Shown here in pieces: positions 17,079 through 26,252 of a stretch of 64,000 nucleotides of DNA. A program made the translations under genes and the position numbers. The DNA is from an uncultured Draconibacterium sp. (GTDB taxonomy: Bacteria > Bacteroidota > Bacteroidia > Bacteroidales > Prolixibacteraceae): assembly GCF_963677575.1 (NCBI RefSeq), contig NZ_OY782038.1, forward strand, positions 3,103,501 through 3,167,500. The letters run 5' to 3'. Position 1 is the first letter of the stretch. Every line of letters starts with the position of its first letter. The notes beneath the pieces are model-generated. The model was not told the origin of the DNA. It worked only from the letters and a program-made list of their open reading frames with translations, and did not search any database.

Positions 17079-17281
17079 TTTTAGATAAATTATGTTCGAT
17101 TTATTTTTTGTTCAATTTCGTGCTTTTAGCGCATAATAACAAATCATTTTAATTTATTAATGTTTTGAGTGAGCCGGGTTGAAGAAACATTTTATTCTTC
17201 TTTCACCAATTGTTGGCAATCACTATATTTAAATTTTGATACATACAACATTTCACCACTGTTCGATTAAAATTTTCAATT

Positions 17282-17980
17282 ATGAAAAAAATTCTAATCA
17301 TCGGCCTCCTGTTGTTTTTCACGTTTACATCTCATTCGCAAATTTTAATCTCGCTGCTTTTAGGTGACAAATTAAATTCGCCAAACATAGAATTTGGCCT
17401 TGAAGGAGGAATTAACTTTACCAACATACATGGTTTTGACAATAAAGGGAGCCTTGGAAATTTTAACCTGGGATTTTATCTTGATATACGAATGAAAAAC
17501 AACCTGTTTTTATACTCTGGTGTACAAGGAATTTCAGGATTAGGGATGCGCGATCTGTCAGTAAATGACCTCGAATTTTTAAATGCAGAAACATATGATG
17601 TTGAGGGAATTTACAATCAAAAAATAAGTTCTTTTATGGTTCCCATTCTGGCCAACTATAAATTCGAAAATCATTTTTATGTGGAAGCCGGGCCACAAGT
17701 TGGTTTAATATATCAGGGCTGGATTGAATTTACATCAAACGAGAATAATGTAGATTGGAGAATAAAAGCATACAACGGTGACCAACTAAACTGGTTTAAT
17801 GCCGGCCTTGCCGTTGGTGCAGGCCACAAGCTACTGAAAGGCGAGGGCTGGGCCATTGGAATACGTTATTACCAAGGGCTTACTGATGTGTTCAAATACA
17901 AGTCGGGAACAATTCACCACTCGCTGCATTTTAAGGTGAGTATTCCGATCGGGGTAGCTAAAACAAAGAACAGTGATTAA
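17282..17980 (+). CDS. PorT-like outer-membrane beta-barrel protein
   Basis: 232 residues with a signal peptide (cleavage near TSHSQILI). The conserved opening FGLEGGINFTN and the later YVEAGPQVGLI are typical of the PorT/OMP_b-brl_2 family, as is the LHFKVSIPIG end. It is monocistronic and convergent with the lipoprotein pair at 18 kb. A specific role cannot be given: members range from secretion accessory proteins to plain barrels. Confidence 0.78.
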   Translation: MKKILIIGLLLFFTFTSHSQILISLLLGDKLNSPNIEFGLEGGINFTNIHGFDNKGSLGNFNLGFYLDIRMKNNLFLYSGVQGISGLGMRDLSVNDLEFLNAETYDVEGIYNQKISSFMVPILANYKFENHFYVEAGPQVGLIYQGWIEFTSNENNVDWRIKAYNGDQLNWFNAGLAVGAGHKLLKGEGWAIGIRYYQGLTDVFKYKSGTIHHSLHFKVSIPIGVAKTKNSD

Positions 17981-17994
17981 TTGGCAAATAAAAA

Positions 17995-18022
17995 GGGCAT
18001 ATTGTTTAAAACAAATATGCCC
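17995..18022. terminator. Bidirectional terminator
   Basis: Stem GGGCATATTGTTT / AAACAAATATGCCC between the convergent barrel gene and the lipoprotein gene. A-rich left flank and T-rich right flank allow use from both sides. Confidence 0.8.
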
Positions 18023-18045
18023 CGATAATTTATAATAAATGCCTT

Positions 18046-18684
18046 CTATTTTTTTATAGTGCCGGATTCCATTAACGTTTTTACCAGGCTTTTTGAGTAC
18101 GCATTGGAAGCTGACTCAGAACCTGCAGGATCTACCAGTTCCGATTGTCCCGACCAAACAATTGCTTCTTTCACATTTGTTTCGTTTACATCGTACAAAC
18201 GGGTTTCTAACACATAAGTTTTTTCCTGACGATATTGATTGCGATACATAAAATCGTAGTTGTAATGAATAAAACTACGATAGCCGTACCCATATCTTCC
18301 GCCATACATATACGGGTAATAATTGTAGTTGTCTACCCGCACATCTTTGGTATTTACTTCCACCAACGAAGTTATCAGAACAGCATCATAGCCACCGTCT
18401 TTAATCCGGTTGCCAATTTCGTTTTCACTTAGTTCTTCCAGCTTCTCAACCGGGGTAAATACATTTAAAGCATTGCTTGCAGTTATGCCTTCCTCTTTAA
18501 GCAAATCAACCACGGTGTTCTCGAATAAGGTTCTCGATTTCAGATTTTTGCTGATGGTTAATACCAACACCTTTTCAAAACTTTTTCCTTGAAAATTATC
18601 TTTTGTCCATGTGTATTTCATGGTGGTTGAGCACGACCAAAGAAAGGTCAGTGCAATTAAGCTAACTATTATTCTTGCTTTCAT
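18046..18684 (-). CDS. Envelope lipoprotein, DUF4136-like group (copy 2)
   Basis: 212 residues, lipobox FLWSC followed by STTMKYTW. It is clearly paralogous to the gene 25 bp upstream (209 residues): both share STMKYTW near the start, an ASN-containing strand near residue 75, the DAVL/DGVL strand, Y-rich loop, QE/RQERTYVLET-LYD strand and WSGQSELTDP-like end. The two are one operon. The family looks like a periplasmic lipoprotein related to DUF4136/GNA1162-type proteins. Role unknown. Confidence 0.78.
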   Translation of the reverse strand: MKARIIVSLIALTFLWSCSTTMKYTWTKDNFQGKSFEKVLVLTISKNLKSRTLFENTVVDLLKEEGITASNALNVFTPVEKLEELSENEIGNRIKDGGYDAVLITSLVEVNTKDVRVDNYNYYPYMYGGRYGYGYRSFIHYNYDFMYRNQYRQEKTYVLETRLYDVNETNVKEAIVWSGQSELVDPAGSESASNAYSKSLVKTLMESGTIKK

Positions 18685-18709
18685 ATCTCTACACTTTTAA
18701 AATGATTAA

Positions 18710-19339
18710 TTACGGTTTAACTATTCCGGTCTCGACTAAAGTTTTGGCCAGTTTTTTTGAATAACTTTTCACTGCCGAATCAACCGATGAAGGATCGGTA
18801 AGTTCCGACTGACCAGACCAAACTACATTTTCTTTCCGCGCCTGATCTTTTGTGTCGTACAGTTGCGTCTCCAAAACATAGGTTCTTTCCTGACGGTAAT
18901 ATTCGGGTTCCTGCATATGTACATATCCGGTCCTGATTCGTCTTCCGTACCTGTAGGTAACCGGTTGCATATAAGTACCGCCCCCTTCGCGCACTTCCCG
19001 CGAATTGGCATCAGCAAGTAAACTCACCAGTACTCCATCGAAACCTCCGGTTAAAATCCTGCCCTCAATTTCTTCTTCAGTAAGATCTGTAATAATTTCA
19101 CCGGATTTGAAAATGGCCATACTGTTCGATGCATTTATACCCTCTTTCTTTAAGTTCTCAACCATAATATTCTCCGCATTTATTCTGCTCATCTGCGATT
19201 TTGCTTCAACAACTACCAAAATCTTGTCGTAAGTCCTTCCCTGGTAATTTTCGTTTTGCCAGGTGTATTTCATGGTTGATGAGCACGATGCTACAACCAG
19301 AACTGTAACAATCGCCAGTAAAAATTTAATCTTTGTCAT
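18710..19339 (-). CDS. Envelope lipoprotein, DUF4136-like group (copy 1)
   Basis: 209 residues, lipobox VVASC. Same architecture as its neighbour at 18046-18684, with the diagnostic stretches SSTMKYTWQNENYQGRTYDK (near residue 19) and YVLETQLYDTKD (near 157). The tandem pair probably arose by duplication. The Tyr-rich loop is shorter than in copy 2. It lies downstream of a truncated transporter gene and may be read from the same promoter. Confidence 0.78.
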   Translation of the reverse strand: MTKIKFLLAIVTVLVVASCSSTMKYTWQNENYQGRTYDKILVVVEAKSQMSRINAENIMVENLKKEGINASNSMAIFKSGEIITDLTEEEIEGRILTGGFDGVLVSLLADANSREVREGGGTYMQPVTYRYGRRIRTGYVHMQEPEYYRQERTYVLETQLYDTKDQARKENVVWSGQSELTDPSSVDSAVKSYSKKLAKTLVETGIVKP

Positions 19340-19407
19340 AATCTGTTTATTTTAATTTAGTTACTACACAATTTATTATTATGAATTCAACACTACTACA
19401 TTTTAAT

Positions 19408-19869
19408 TTAAGGCTTTTGACGAACGTGCGATTTTAACAGAGTTTTCACCATGGAACAGGCGTGGTCCTTTGCACCCGAATCATATGTTACTTTGTGCAA
19501 TTTTGGTGATGTAATGTACAAATTCAAACTTATATCTTCCAATCCCGGTTTTGCATCCTTAATATCAAGTGGCAGACGTTTTATGGGAATATTGGTGCGG
19601 GTGATAAGATTAAACTTTTCGGGCAAAAACGGATAAACAGGCTGGATATTAAGCGTATGTGTTGCGCGATCGTGATATACTCCCTGAATAGGATCGTAAC
19701 TGTTTGCTCCAAAATCAAGATTATACTGAAAAGGTAAACTTATTAAATTAGTCACCGGATTTTGTTTTTTTTTGGCCAGATCGCTTCCCGTATCTTCCTG
19801 AGCCGTTACAGATAAACACCCAAACAGTAGCATTAATGCACCAACAAACCGATTCTTATTTCTGTACAT
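19408..19869 (-). pseudogene. Truncated outer-membrane transporter-like gene (N-terminal half only)
   Basis: 153 residues. After a signal peptide (SVTAQED) the region from NPVTNLISLPFQYNLDFG to LEDISLNLYITSP is the usual N-terminal half of a Bacteroidota barrel family often annotated transporter or neuromedin U-like, in which the text continues with a SPKxGKxxWGxGP-type barrel. Here it instead runs into about 28 unrelated residues (KVTYDSGAKDHACSMVKTLL) and stops. No remaining barrel sequence lies before the next gene. I infer a deletion of the 3' half with read-through into foreign sequence. Confidence 0.55.
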
Positions 19870-19894
19870 TTTGTATTAAAAAACAATGAGTTAA

Positions 19895-19978
19895 TTACTT
19901 ATCTTTTTTCTCTTTGGTTTCGGCAAGCACAATACTCACACTCAAAACCAGCATCAATACAACAGCTATTCTTTTCAT
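19895..19978 (-). CDS. 27-residue leader-like peptide
   Basis: An ORF too short for most gene callers: MKRIAVVLMLVLSVSIVLA followed by ETKEKKDK and a stop. It is almost only a signal peptide plus a charged tail. It lies 11 bp after the META lipoprotein gene and before the truncated transporter gene on the same strand. It may be a real small secreted peptide or, more likely given its neighbour, the stub of a decayed gene. Confidence 0.4.
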   Translation of the reverse strand: MKRIAVVLMLVLSVSIVLAETKEKKDK

Positions 19979-19989
19979 TATTCAGGGTT

Positions 19990-21003
19990 TCAATCCACTT
20001 TTTTCAATACCGCCAAAACTTCGCCATTTTCGTCGAGTAGCGTAAGTTTCATATTCGCAATTTTATAACTACAAACCTGTGGAATTGCTTTATTGAACTT
20101 GTCGGCAAAGGTCATGTCGGGGCACATTTTTCGGGTGGCAGCCAGCGGCCCAAATACCAGCTCATTGTTAGTTAAAGTTGTGATTCCCCCTGTAAAATTA
20201 TTGCAACCATCGCTTCCCATCGTCTTCATTTCCGAACTGTTAATTTCAAGTCGAGGTGCTGTGCTAGCATCGCTTACAGCTTCGCCGTCAACAATTTCGG
20301 CCACCCAAATATCATTCAGTAAAACTTTTGCATCAGTAGCTTTGATAAACTCCAGCAGCTCGGTGCCCGCTTCATCAGTAAATATCAAGTTGTTTTCTTT
20401 CAACTCATACTTTTTTACTGCAAGCAGCGCCTCGTTAAAAGCTTTTGAAATGCTCATGTCAGGGCACATTTTCTTTGTGCCGGCAATGGCTCCCAATTCA
20501 ATCGTATTTTCTCCGATTTCGGTAATATGTCCGGTAAAGTTATTACAGTTATCAATTCCGCTAATTTGCATGTCGCGAATATTAATTTGCAAATTTGGTA
20601 GTACTCCGGCTCCACGCATTCGGGGCAATTTAATCACCGATCCGTTTATTTTAAGCGCCTCCCAGCTTCCGTCCAGAGCGAGTTTGGCATCTTCTTTTTT
20701 CTCCAGCACTTCCACCAGAATATATTTAACAGACGAAGCATCGGCAGGAGCATTTTCCAGCTGCTCCTCTTTTACTTTTAACTTGTAAATAAATCCGGGT
20801 TCATATTCAAAACCTTCAATTTTTGAATAGAAATTGGTCCACTTTCCGACTTCCGGAATTTCTCCTTTTTGAACCAACATACATTTCATCGGGCCTACTC
20901 CAACGCAATCAACTTTGTAGCTGTTTACCCAAAAGGTTGTGTATTCGGATCGGGAAGAACATGATGCTAATAAAACAATTGTAATAACTATCCAGATCTT
21001 CAT
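19990..21003 (-). CDS. DUF4377 and double META-domain lipoprotein
   Basis: 337 residues, lipobox LLASC. An N-terminal DUF4377 domain (about 22-105; the CVGVGPMKCMLVQ stretch is typical) is followed by two META/HslJ-like domains (about 110-220 and 225-335), each with the signature DGCNNF or DNCNNFTG and a later KMCPDM. META domains occur in heat-shock or motility-linked envelope proteins such as HslJ. The tandem duplication is clear from the repeated motifs. It heads a minus-strand unit. A periplasmic stress or resistance role is plausible but not shown. Confidence 0.88.
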   Translation of the reverse strand: MKIWIVITIVLLASCSSRSEYTTFWVNSYKVDCVGVGPMKCMLVQKGEIPEVGKWTNFYSKIEGFEYEPGFIYKLKVKEEQLENAPADASSVKYILVEVLEKKEDAKLALDGSWEALKINGSVIKLPRMRGAGVLPNLQINIRDMQISGIDNCNNFTGHITEIGENTIELGAIAGTKKMCPDMSISKAFNEALLAVKKYELKENNLIFTDEAGTELLEFIKATDAKVLLNDIWVAEIVDGEAVSDASTAPRLEINSSEMKTMGSDGCNNFTGGITTLTNNELVFGPLAATRKMCPDMTFADKFNKAIPQVCSYKIANMKLTLLDENGEVLAVLKKVD

Positions 21004-21071
21004 GCTAATTATTTGATGATGTTAACTATTGGATCAATAAGTTCGGAAAAATATTTCAGACTTACATAAAG

Positions 21072-21127
21072 TTTTAACTAAAACAAAAGGCTGCTTTCTT
21101 TAAAGCAGCCTTTTGTTTTAGTTAAAA
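21072..21127. terminator. Perfect 26-bp-stem hairpin
   Basis: Arms of 26 bp (starting TTTTAACTAAAACAAAAGGC) match without a mismatch around a 4-nt loop. It lies upstream of the META lipoprotein gene and downstream of the HAD gene on the minus strand, where it would end HAD transcription. Its strict symmetry allows action on both strands. Confidence 0.8.
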
Positions 21128-21288
21128 TTAATTCCCTTTTATTGACTCATAAACTGCAGATTGATGCGAAAGAAATACCGGGAAATGTGGTTGGACTTAT
21201 TTGTGCAACATCAAATACTGTGGTTTAATCTGAATAATTCCCCGTGACAAAGCTCCGGGGTTCCGCTTTTTCTCACCTGTTGGGGAGA

Positions 21289-21314
21289 TGTCATCCGTCA
21301 ACTGACGGATGACA
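21289..21314. repeat. 12-bp perfect palindrome (TGTCATCCGTCA)
   Basis: TGTCATCCGTCA-AC-TGACGGATGACA, nested in a larger imperfect symmetry (CACCTGTTGGGGAGA... / AGAGGGGTG). It lacks a T run. It may be a REP-like dispersed element. Confidence 0.6.
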
Positions 21315-21484
21315 GAGGGGTGAAATAAAGAGATTAAAAGCAATATTGCCTACTTTTACAATCTTACCTTTAATGGCAAATTTTCCTTTTTCATTTCTTA
21401 CATTTCCTATTCACCTTCCTCTACATTGACAACTCCTCAAATTGTTCCCCTGAGAATAAGATAGGGGTTGGCGTTTGTTCAGAA

Positions 21485-22468
21485 TTAGTTAGTACTAAAA
21501 ATCTCTTTAAAATCATTTTTCATACTCACTACATGCCAGCCTTTTTCAGCCGCATCGTTTACCGCATTTTCGGTGCCATGTATGTAACTGTATTCACGCG
21601 TTTCGTCGTCGTGATGAACAAGAATGGCCATTGATGGTCCGTTGCCCGAAAGCGTGTATTCCATCATCTGGTAATCGCCATCGCTGTTTCCGGCGGCAAA
21701 AATAGGTTTACGTCCAATATGCAATTCAATATTGGTTGGTTTAACGGCTTTATCGTTATTTGAATTTAGTTGAGCTGTACGCACCAAATACGTTCCGCTT
21801 TCATCCGAAACATACTTCAGCAAAACGCTGCTACCCACCACATTCTCCTTGGGGATGTTGTAAATTTCTTCGGAAATTGTGCGCACCGAAGTAATCTCGC
21901 CTCCGGTTACGATGTATACTTTAAAATCGTTCGCTTGCAGGTAATGAACCAACTGAACCATTGGCGAGTAGGTCAGCTCTTTTAAAGGCCGGTTGTATTT
22001 TCGATGTTGAATTCCAGAGAGTGTTTCATAACAAAAGTCTTTATAATCTTCCTCTTTCATTCCTGCCTGAGCACTAAAAATTTTGCCTATTATTTCTGCC
22101 GTACTGTAATCGTTTAAAACGGAAAGATTGTCGCCGGCCAGTCCGCTAAAGAATTTTTCTTCTTCCCATTCAGGATGCCTCGGATATTCATTTTTTACAT
22201 AGGCGATCTCCAGTTCTACCGGTATATACAGTGGTTTTTCGCACCACAGCGTTCCGTCGTTATCAAAAACTGCAATGCGGTCTTTAACCGCTACAAAATC
22301 GGAAGAGTTCGGATCGGTAACATCCGCTATAAATTTTATTATCGATTCTTTCACAAGGCCATCATTCCACAACGAAAGTACCGGCGGTTTTGTAATTTCC
22401 TCTGGTGAAACAGTACACTGTGTTAAGAATATTACGGTCAGAAAAAAGAAGAAGTATCTGCGATTCAT
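21485..22468 (-). CDS. HAD-family phosphatase, lipoprotein
   Basis: 327 residues with a lipobox-like signal (FLTQC). HAD motif I is FDNDGTLW near residue 68, motif II lies in YIVTGGE (about 190), and motif IV is GNSDGDYQM near 262. This is the group of secreted phosphoserine-phosphatase-like HAD proteins that start FDNDGTLWCEKP. The substrate is unknown. It is divergent from the BCCT operon. Location is probably periplasmic and membrane-anchored. Confidence 0.85.
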   Translation of the reverse strand: MNRRYFFFFLTVIFLTQCTVSPEEITKPPVLSLWNDGLVKESIIKFIADVTDPNSSDFVAVKDRIAVFDNDGTLWCEKPLYIPVELEIAYVKNEYPRHPEWEEEKFFSGLAGDNLSVLNDYSTAEIIGKIFSAQAGMKEEDYKDFCYETLSGIQHRKYNRPLKELTYSPMVQLVHYLQANDFKVYIVTGGEITSVRTISEEIYNIPKENVVGSSVLLKYVSDESGTYLVRTAQLNSNNDKAVKPTNIELHIGRKPIFAAGNSDGDYQMMEYTLSGNGPSMAILVHHDDETREYSYIHGTENAVNDAAEKGWHVVSMKNDFKEIFSTN

Positions 22469-22748
22469 TATATTCTATTTAGGTATTTAAAATTTGATTA
22501 TAATTCCAAAAGTTCGGAATAATTATGCAAAGTCACGAATTTATTTTTTGGAATTCTGCAAAAAAAATAGTACTCTCCTCATCGTAGACTTTTATTTCAG
22601 GAGCTTTTGAGTGACAATCTTTTTTATTCGTCGAAATAAAATTTACTCAAAATCAAACTTTAAAAGTCTTTTGCAGAGAATATGTATCAAAAAGAAAAAC
22701 GACATAAAACAACCTATTGATCAGGCACATATCACATAAAAAAAGATT

Positions 22749-24407
22749 ATGGCAGAAAAAGAAAATGTTCCTCACGAAGGGGAAGCTCACCTGGTAAGCA
22801 CTAAAAAATATTTTGATGTAGACGGCCCTGTTTTTTGGCCTGCCGCAATACTGATCGTTCTTTTTATTGCGGTTACACTAATTGTTGGGCAACCCATGAA
22901 TAAAGTCTTCTCCACTATTCAAACTTCAATTTCAGATTATGGCGGCTGGTTTTTTGTGATCTCCGTAAATATATTCCTCTTTTTTGTTCTGTTCGTTGCC
23001 TTTAGTAAGTTTGGGAAAATTAAACTGGGAGGCAGCAAAGCCAAACCCGAATTCTCGAAAGCAGCGTGGTTTGCCATGCTTTTTAGCGCGGGTATGGGTA
23101 TTGGTATTTTATTCTGGAGCGTTGGCGAACCCATCAACCACTTTATTCATCCGCCAAGCGGCGAAGCCCGAACAGTTGAAGCTGCCCGCATGTCACTCGA
23201 AATTACCTTTCTGCATTGGGGATTACACGCCTGGGGAATTTACGCTTTGGTAGGAATGGCCCTGGCATTTTTTACTTTCAACAAAAAATTACCACTTACC
23301 ATCAGTTCAATTTTTTACCCGCTTTTAGGGAATAAAATCTATGGCCCGTGGGGAAAAGCAATTAATGTACTGGCTGTGGTTGCCACACTTTTTGGATTGG
23401 CAACATCGCTCGGAATGGGCGTTCAGCAGGTAAGTGCCGGGCTGGCTCACCTTTTTAACATGCCCGACACCATTACCTCCCAGGTTATTCTGATCACCGT
23501 CATCACTTTTGCCGCAACAGGTTCGGTAGTTGCCGGACTGAGTGGCGGTGTAAAACGATTAAGTGAGCTGAATATGATTATTGCAGCAGTTTTTCTGCTT
23601 TTCATGATAATTGTAGGACCAACACTTTTTATTTTCGATTCGTTTATCCAGAACCTTGGAGGATATGTGCAAAAGTTTTTTGAACTGTCAACCTGGACCG
23701 AAACCTATCAGCAATCGGACTGGCAAAACGACTGGACCGTTTTCTACTGGGCATGGTGGATAAGCTGGTCGCCATTTGTTGGCATGTTTATCGCCCGTAT
23801 TTCACGAGGACGTACATTAAAAGAGTTTGTTTTGGGCGTATTGATCGTACCCACACTGATTACCTTTTTATGGCTGTCGACATTTGGAGGAAGCGCCATG
23901 TTTCTCGAGCTGAATTCCATGGCCGACATTGCTGGTGCAGTAACCGATAATATTGCCACATCGTTATATGTATTGTTGGAACAATTTCCAATATCTGCCG
24001 TAACTTCAACGGTTGGGGTGATTTTGGTATCCAGCTTTTTTATTACTTCATCCGACTCGGGATCGTTGGTGGTTGATTCGCTAACAGCCGGCGGAAAACT
24101 GGATGCACCGGTCGCTCAACGGATTTTTTGGGCATTAACAGAGGGGGCAGTTGCTGCAGTGTTATTAATTGGCGGAGGACTGGGAGCTTTGCAAACAGCT
24201 GCAATATCAACAGGTTTGCCATTTGCTATTATCTTACTTTTTTTGGTTTGGAGCCTGTTAAAAGGATTACGTGCTGAACACCGCGATTTAATGGAAGTAA
24301 AACTCGAAAAAGAACATAAGGAATACGTCGAGACAATTTCCAGGATGTTGCAAAAACGCGGGAAAATACAATCGGCGCCAAAACCACAGGAAAATAAAAA
24401 CAAGTAA
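22749..24407 (+). CDS. BCCT family betaine/carnitine/choline transporter
   Basis: 552 residues with about 12 membrane segments. Family signatures are clear: MGIGILFWSVGEPINHF near residue 115 and the Trp-rich segment WWISWSPFVGMFIARISRG near 335, followed by TFLWLSTFGG. BCCT carriers import quaternary ammonium compounds (betaine, carnitine, choline) with Na+ or H+, or by exchange. It is first in an operon with a universal stress protein (23 bp gap) and a betaine-type binding lipoprotein (10 bp further gap). This points to osmoprotectant uptake. The C-terminal charged tail is short. Confidence 0.95.
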   Translation: MAEKENVPHEGEAHLVSTKKYFDVDGPVFWPAAILIVLFIAVTLIVGQPMNKVFSTIQTSISDYGGWFFVISVNIFLFFVLFVAFSKFGKIKLGGSKAKPEFSKAAWFAMLFSAGMGIGILFWSVGEPINHFIHPPSGEARTVEAARMSLEITFLHWGLHAWGIYALVGMALAFFTFNKKLPLTISSIFYPLLGNKIYGPWGKAINVLAVVATLFGLATSLGMGVQQVSAGLAHLFNMPDTITSQVILITVITFAATGSVVAGLSGGVKRLSELNMIIAAVFLLFMIIVGPTLFIFDSFIQNLGGYVQKFFELSTWTETYQQSDWQNDWTVFYWAWWISWSPFVGMFIARISRGRTLKEFVLGVLIVPTLITFLWLSTFGGSAMFLELNSMADIAGAVTDNIATSLYVLLEQFPISAVTSTVGVILVSSFFITSSDSGSLVVDSLTAGGKLDAPVAQRIFWALTEGAVAAVLLIGGGLGALQTAAISTGLPFAIILLFLVWSLLKGLRAEHRDLMEVKLEKEHKEYVETISRMLQKRGKIQSAPKPQENKNK

Positions 24408-24430
24408 TAACCCTTTTAAAAAGTATAAAC

Positions 24431-25351
24431 ATGTATCAATTAAATCATATTCTGGTGTGCCTCGACCTAACAGAGATGGACGATTCACTTATTCGTTATG
24501 CCGGTTTCCTTGCCAATAAAATTAAGCCGGATAGTATTACATTTCTGCATGTGGTGAGGCCTTTTGATATTCCAAGAGAAATACTGGAAGCATTCCCGGA
24601 GCTGGACGAACCTATTCCGGAAATAATTCGCAAAGAACTTCAGGAAAAAGTTGACGACCAGTTCAGCCCTGATGTTGACCTAAAAATTAATACAATAGTT
24701 CATGAGGGTTATCCAACCGAAACGATTGTAAAGTTTACCCAGCAAAATAACATTACACTTACTTTAATGGGGAAAAAGATGGGCTACAAAGGGAGTGGTA
24801 ATATAGTTCGAAAAATACTAGGCCTCATTCCTTCATCGGTATTGTTGGTTAGCGAAACTGTTCACGAAAAAATCGACAACCTTTTAGTCCGGATGGATTT
24901 TTCAAGAATCAGTGAAATGGCTTTACAAATGGCACTTCGCATAAGCGAACTAACTGGTGCCAAAGTTGCATGTCATCATGTACACAAATTGCCGCTGAGC
25001 TACTTCCCGCAAACTCCGGCTGAAGACGATGCCAAACTACAGAAGTACGTGGATAAGGTTAGTCATAAAGAGTTCGGGAAATTTGTAAAACGATACAAAC
25101 ACGAGAACGATGAAATTCCCTTTTCCTTCACGATTGATACCGAAAATGAAGAAGCCCAGATTTTGTACCGGCAAGCACTTTTAACCGGCTCTGATATGAT
25201 TGTTATTGGCTCGATTATAAAATCCGAACTATCGGATATCATTGTCGATTCAACTTCTGAAAAGTTAGCCGAATCAGAGAAGAATATCCCGGTTTTTATT
25301 GTTAACGACCGCAAACAGTCAATGGGATTTCTAAAATCATTGTTCAATTAA
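24431..25351 (+). CDS. Universal stress protein, two Usp domains
   Basis: 306 residues with two Usp domains (about 1-140 and 150-295). The first starts LNHILVCLDLTEMD and contains LMGKKMG; the second has NLLVRMDFS and ends with VIGSIIKS...IPVFIVN. The G-2x-G-9x-G-S/T ATP-binding pattern is incomplete, so nucleotide binding is uncertain. It is the middle gene of the BCCT operon. Usp genes beside transporters often encode their cytosolic regulators, which would fit here as inference. Confidence 0.88.
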   Translation: MYQLNHILVCLDLTEMDDSLIRYAGFLANKIKPDSITFLHVVRPFDIPREILEAFPELDEPIPEIIRKELQEKVDDQFSPDVDLKINTIVHEGYPTETIVKFTQQNNITLTLMGKKMGYKGSGNIVRKILGLIPSSVLLVSETVHEKIDNLLVRMDFSRISEMALQMALRISELTGAKVACHHVHKLPLSYFPQTPAEDDAKLQKYVDKVSHKEFGKFVKRYKHENDEIPFSFTIDTENEEAQILYRQALLTGSDMIVIGSIIKSELSDIIVDSTSEKLAESEKNIPVFIVNDRKQSMGFLKSLFN

Positions 25352-25361
25352 AACAAACGAA

Positions 25362-26243
25362 ATGAACCAATATTCATCAAAGACTAAAATTATAGCGCTG
25401 GGTTTGTTATTCGCATTTTTTGCTTCATGTAGCACAAGTACGAATTCGGAAGATGAACGTTCGCTTAAAATTGTTTACACCGATTGGTCGGAAAGTGTTG
25501 CCATAACCTACTTGTCGTCTGTTTTGCTCGAAGAACATATGGATTACAAGGTTACGCTAAAAATGACCGACGTGGAAGAAGCTTACCTTGAAGTGGCGAA
25601 CAATGAGGCCGACGTTTTTACCGACGCGTGGTTGCCCGAAACACATAAACAATATTTCGACCAACACAAGGAAAACCTGGAAATGCTGGGAATTACCTAT
25701 CCCGAAGCACGTACCGGACTTGTTGTACCAGCATACAGCGAGCTACATTCGATGGCCGATCTGAAAAACTATACGCACCCAATTGTTGGAATTGATGCCG
25801 GTGCCGGAGTGATGCAAAAGGCACAGAAAGCCATTAACAAATATTCGCCGGCAAACTCTTTACTCGCACTTTCAGAAGAAAAGATGGTTGAACAGTTGGG
25901 CGATTCCATCGAGCGAAGAAAAGACATTGTGGTAACCGGCTGGGAACCTCACTGGATATTTGCGCGTTACAATGTTCGTTTTTTAGATGATCCGGATAAT
26001 ATTTTCGGGCTGAAAGAAAACATTTACACCATTGCCACTAAAAATCTCGAAGAAGACCACCCCAATGCAGTTCGTTTCTTCGAGCGTATGCAGCTTACTA
26101 AAAAGCAGCTAAACAGCCTGGTTTATGAAATAAGAGTAAGTGAAGATCCTGTAGAAGGCGTTAAAAAATGGATGGAACAAAACGAATTTGTGGTCAACCA
26201 GTGGATGAAAAACCTCACCAAAGAACGTATAAAAATTTACTGA
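25362..26243 (+). CDS. Glycine betaine/proline-type substrate-binding lipoprotein (OpuAC family), without its ABC partners
   Basis: 293 residues with a lipoprotein signal (AFFASC). The OpuAC fold is clear: YTDWSESVAITYL at the start, ADVFTDAWLPETH near 86, GAGVM near 147 and GWEPHWIFARY near 193, which supply the aromatic residues of the betaine-binding cage. Normally this protein feeds an ABC permease and ATPase, but neither is encoded here; instead it is the last gene of an operon with a BCCT carrier and a Usp. It may pass ligand to BCCT or sense ligand. Family call firm, role open. Confidence 0.92.
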   Translation: MNQYSSKTKIIALGLLFAFFASCSTSTNSEDERSLKIVYTDWSESVAITYLSSVLLEEHMDYKVTLKMTDVEEAYLEVANNEADVFTDAWLPETHKQYFDQHKENLEMLGITYPEARTGLVVPAYSELHSMADLKNYTHPIVGIDAGAGVMQKAQKAINKYSPANSLLALSEEKMVEQLGDSIERRKDIVVTGWEPHWIFARYNVRFLDDPDNIFGLKENIYTIATKNLEEDHPNAVRFFERMQLTKKQLNSLVYEIRVSEDPVEGVKKWMEQNEFVVNQWMKNLTKERIKIY

Positions 26244-26252
26244 TCACGGTTA

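Larger units (their letters stand above)
21004..21484. other. Gene-free stretch with two perfect palindromes
   Basis: Holds a perfect 26-bp-stem hairpin (21072-21127) and a perfect 12-bp-stem palindrome (21289-21314). No convincing ORF. Confidence 0.6.
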
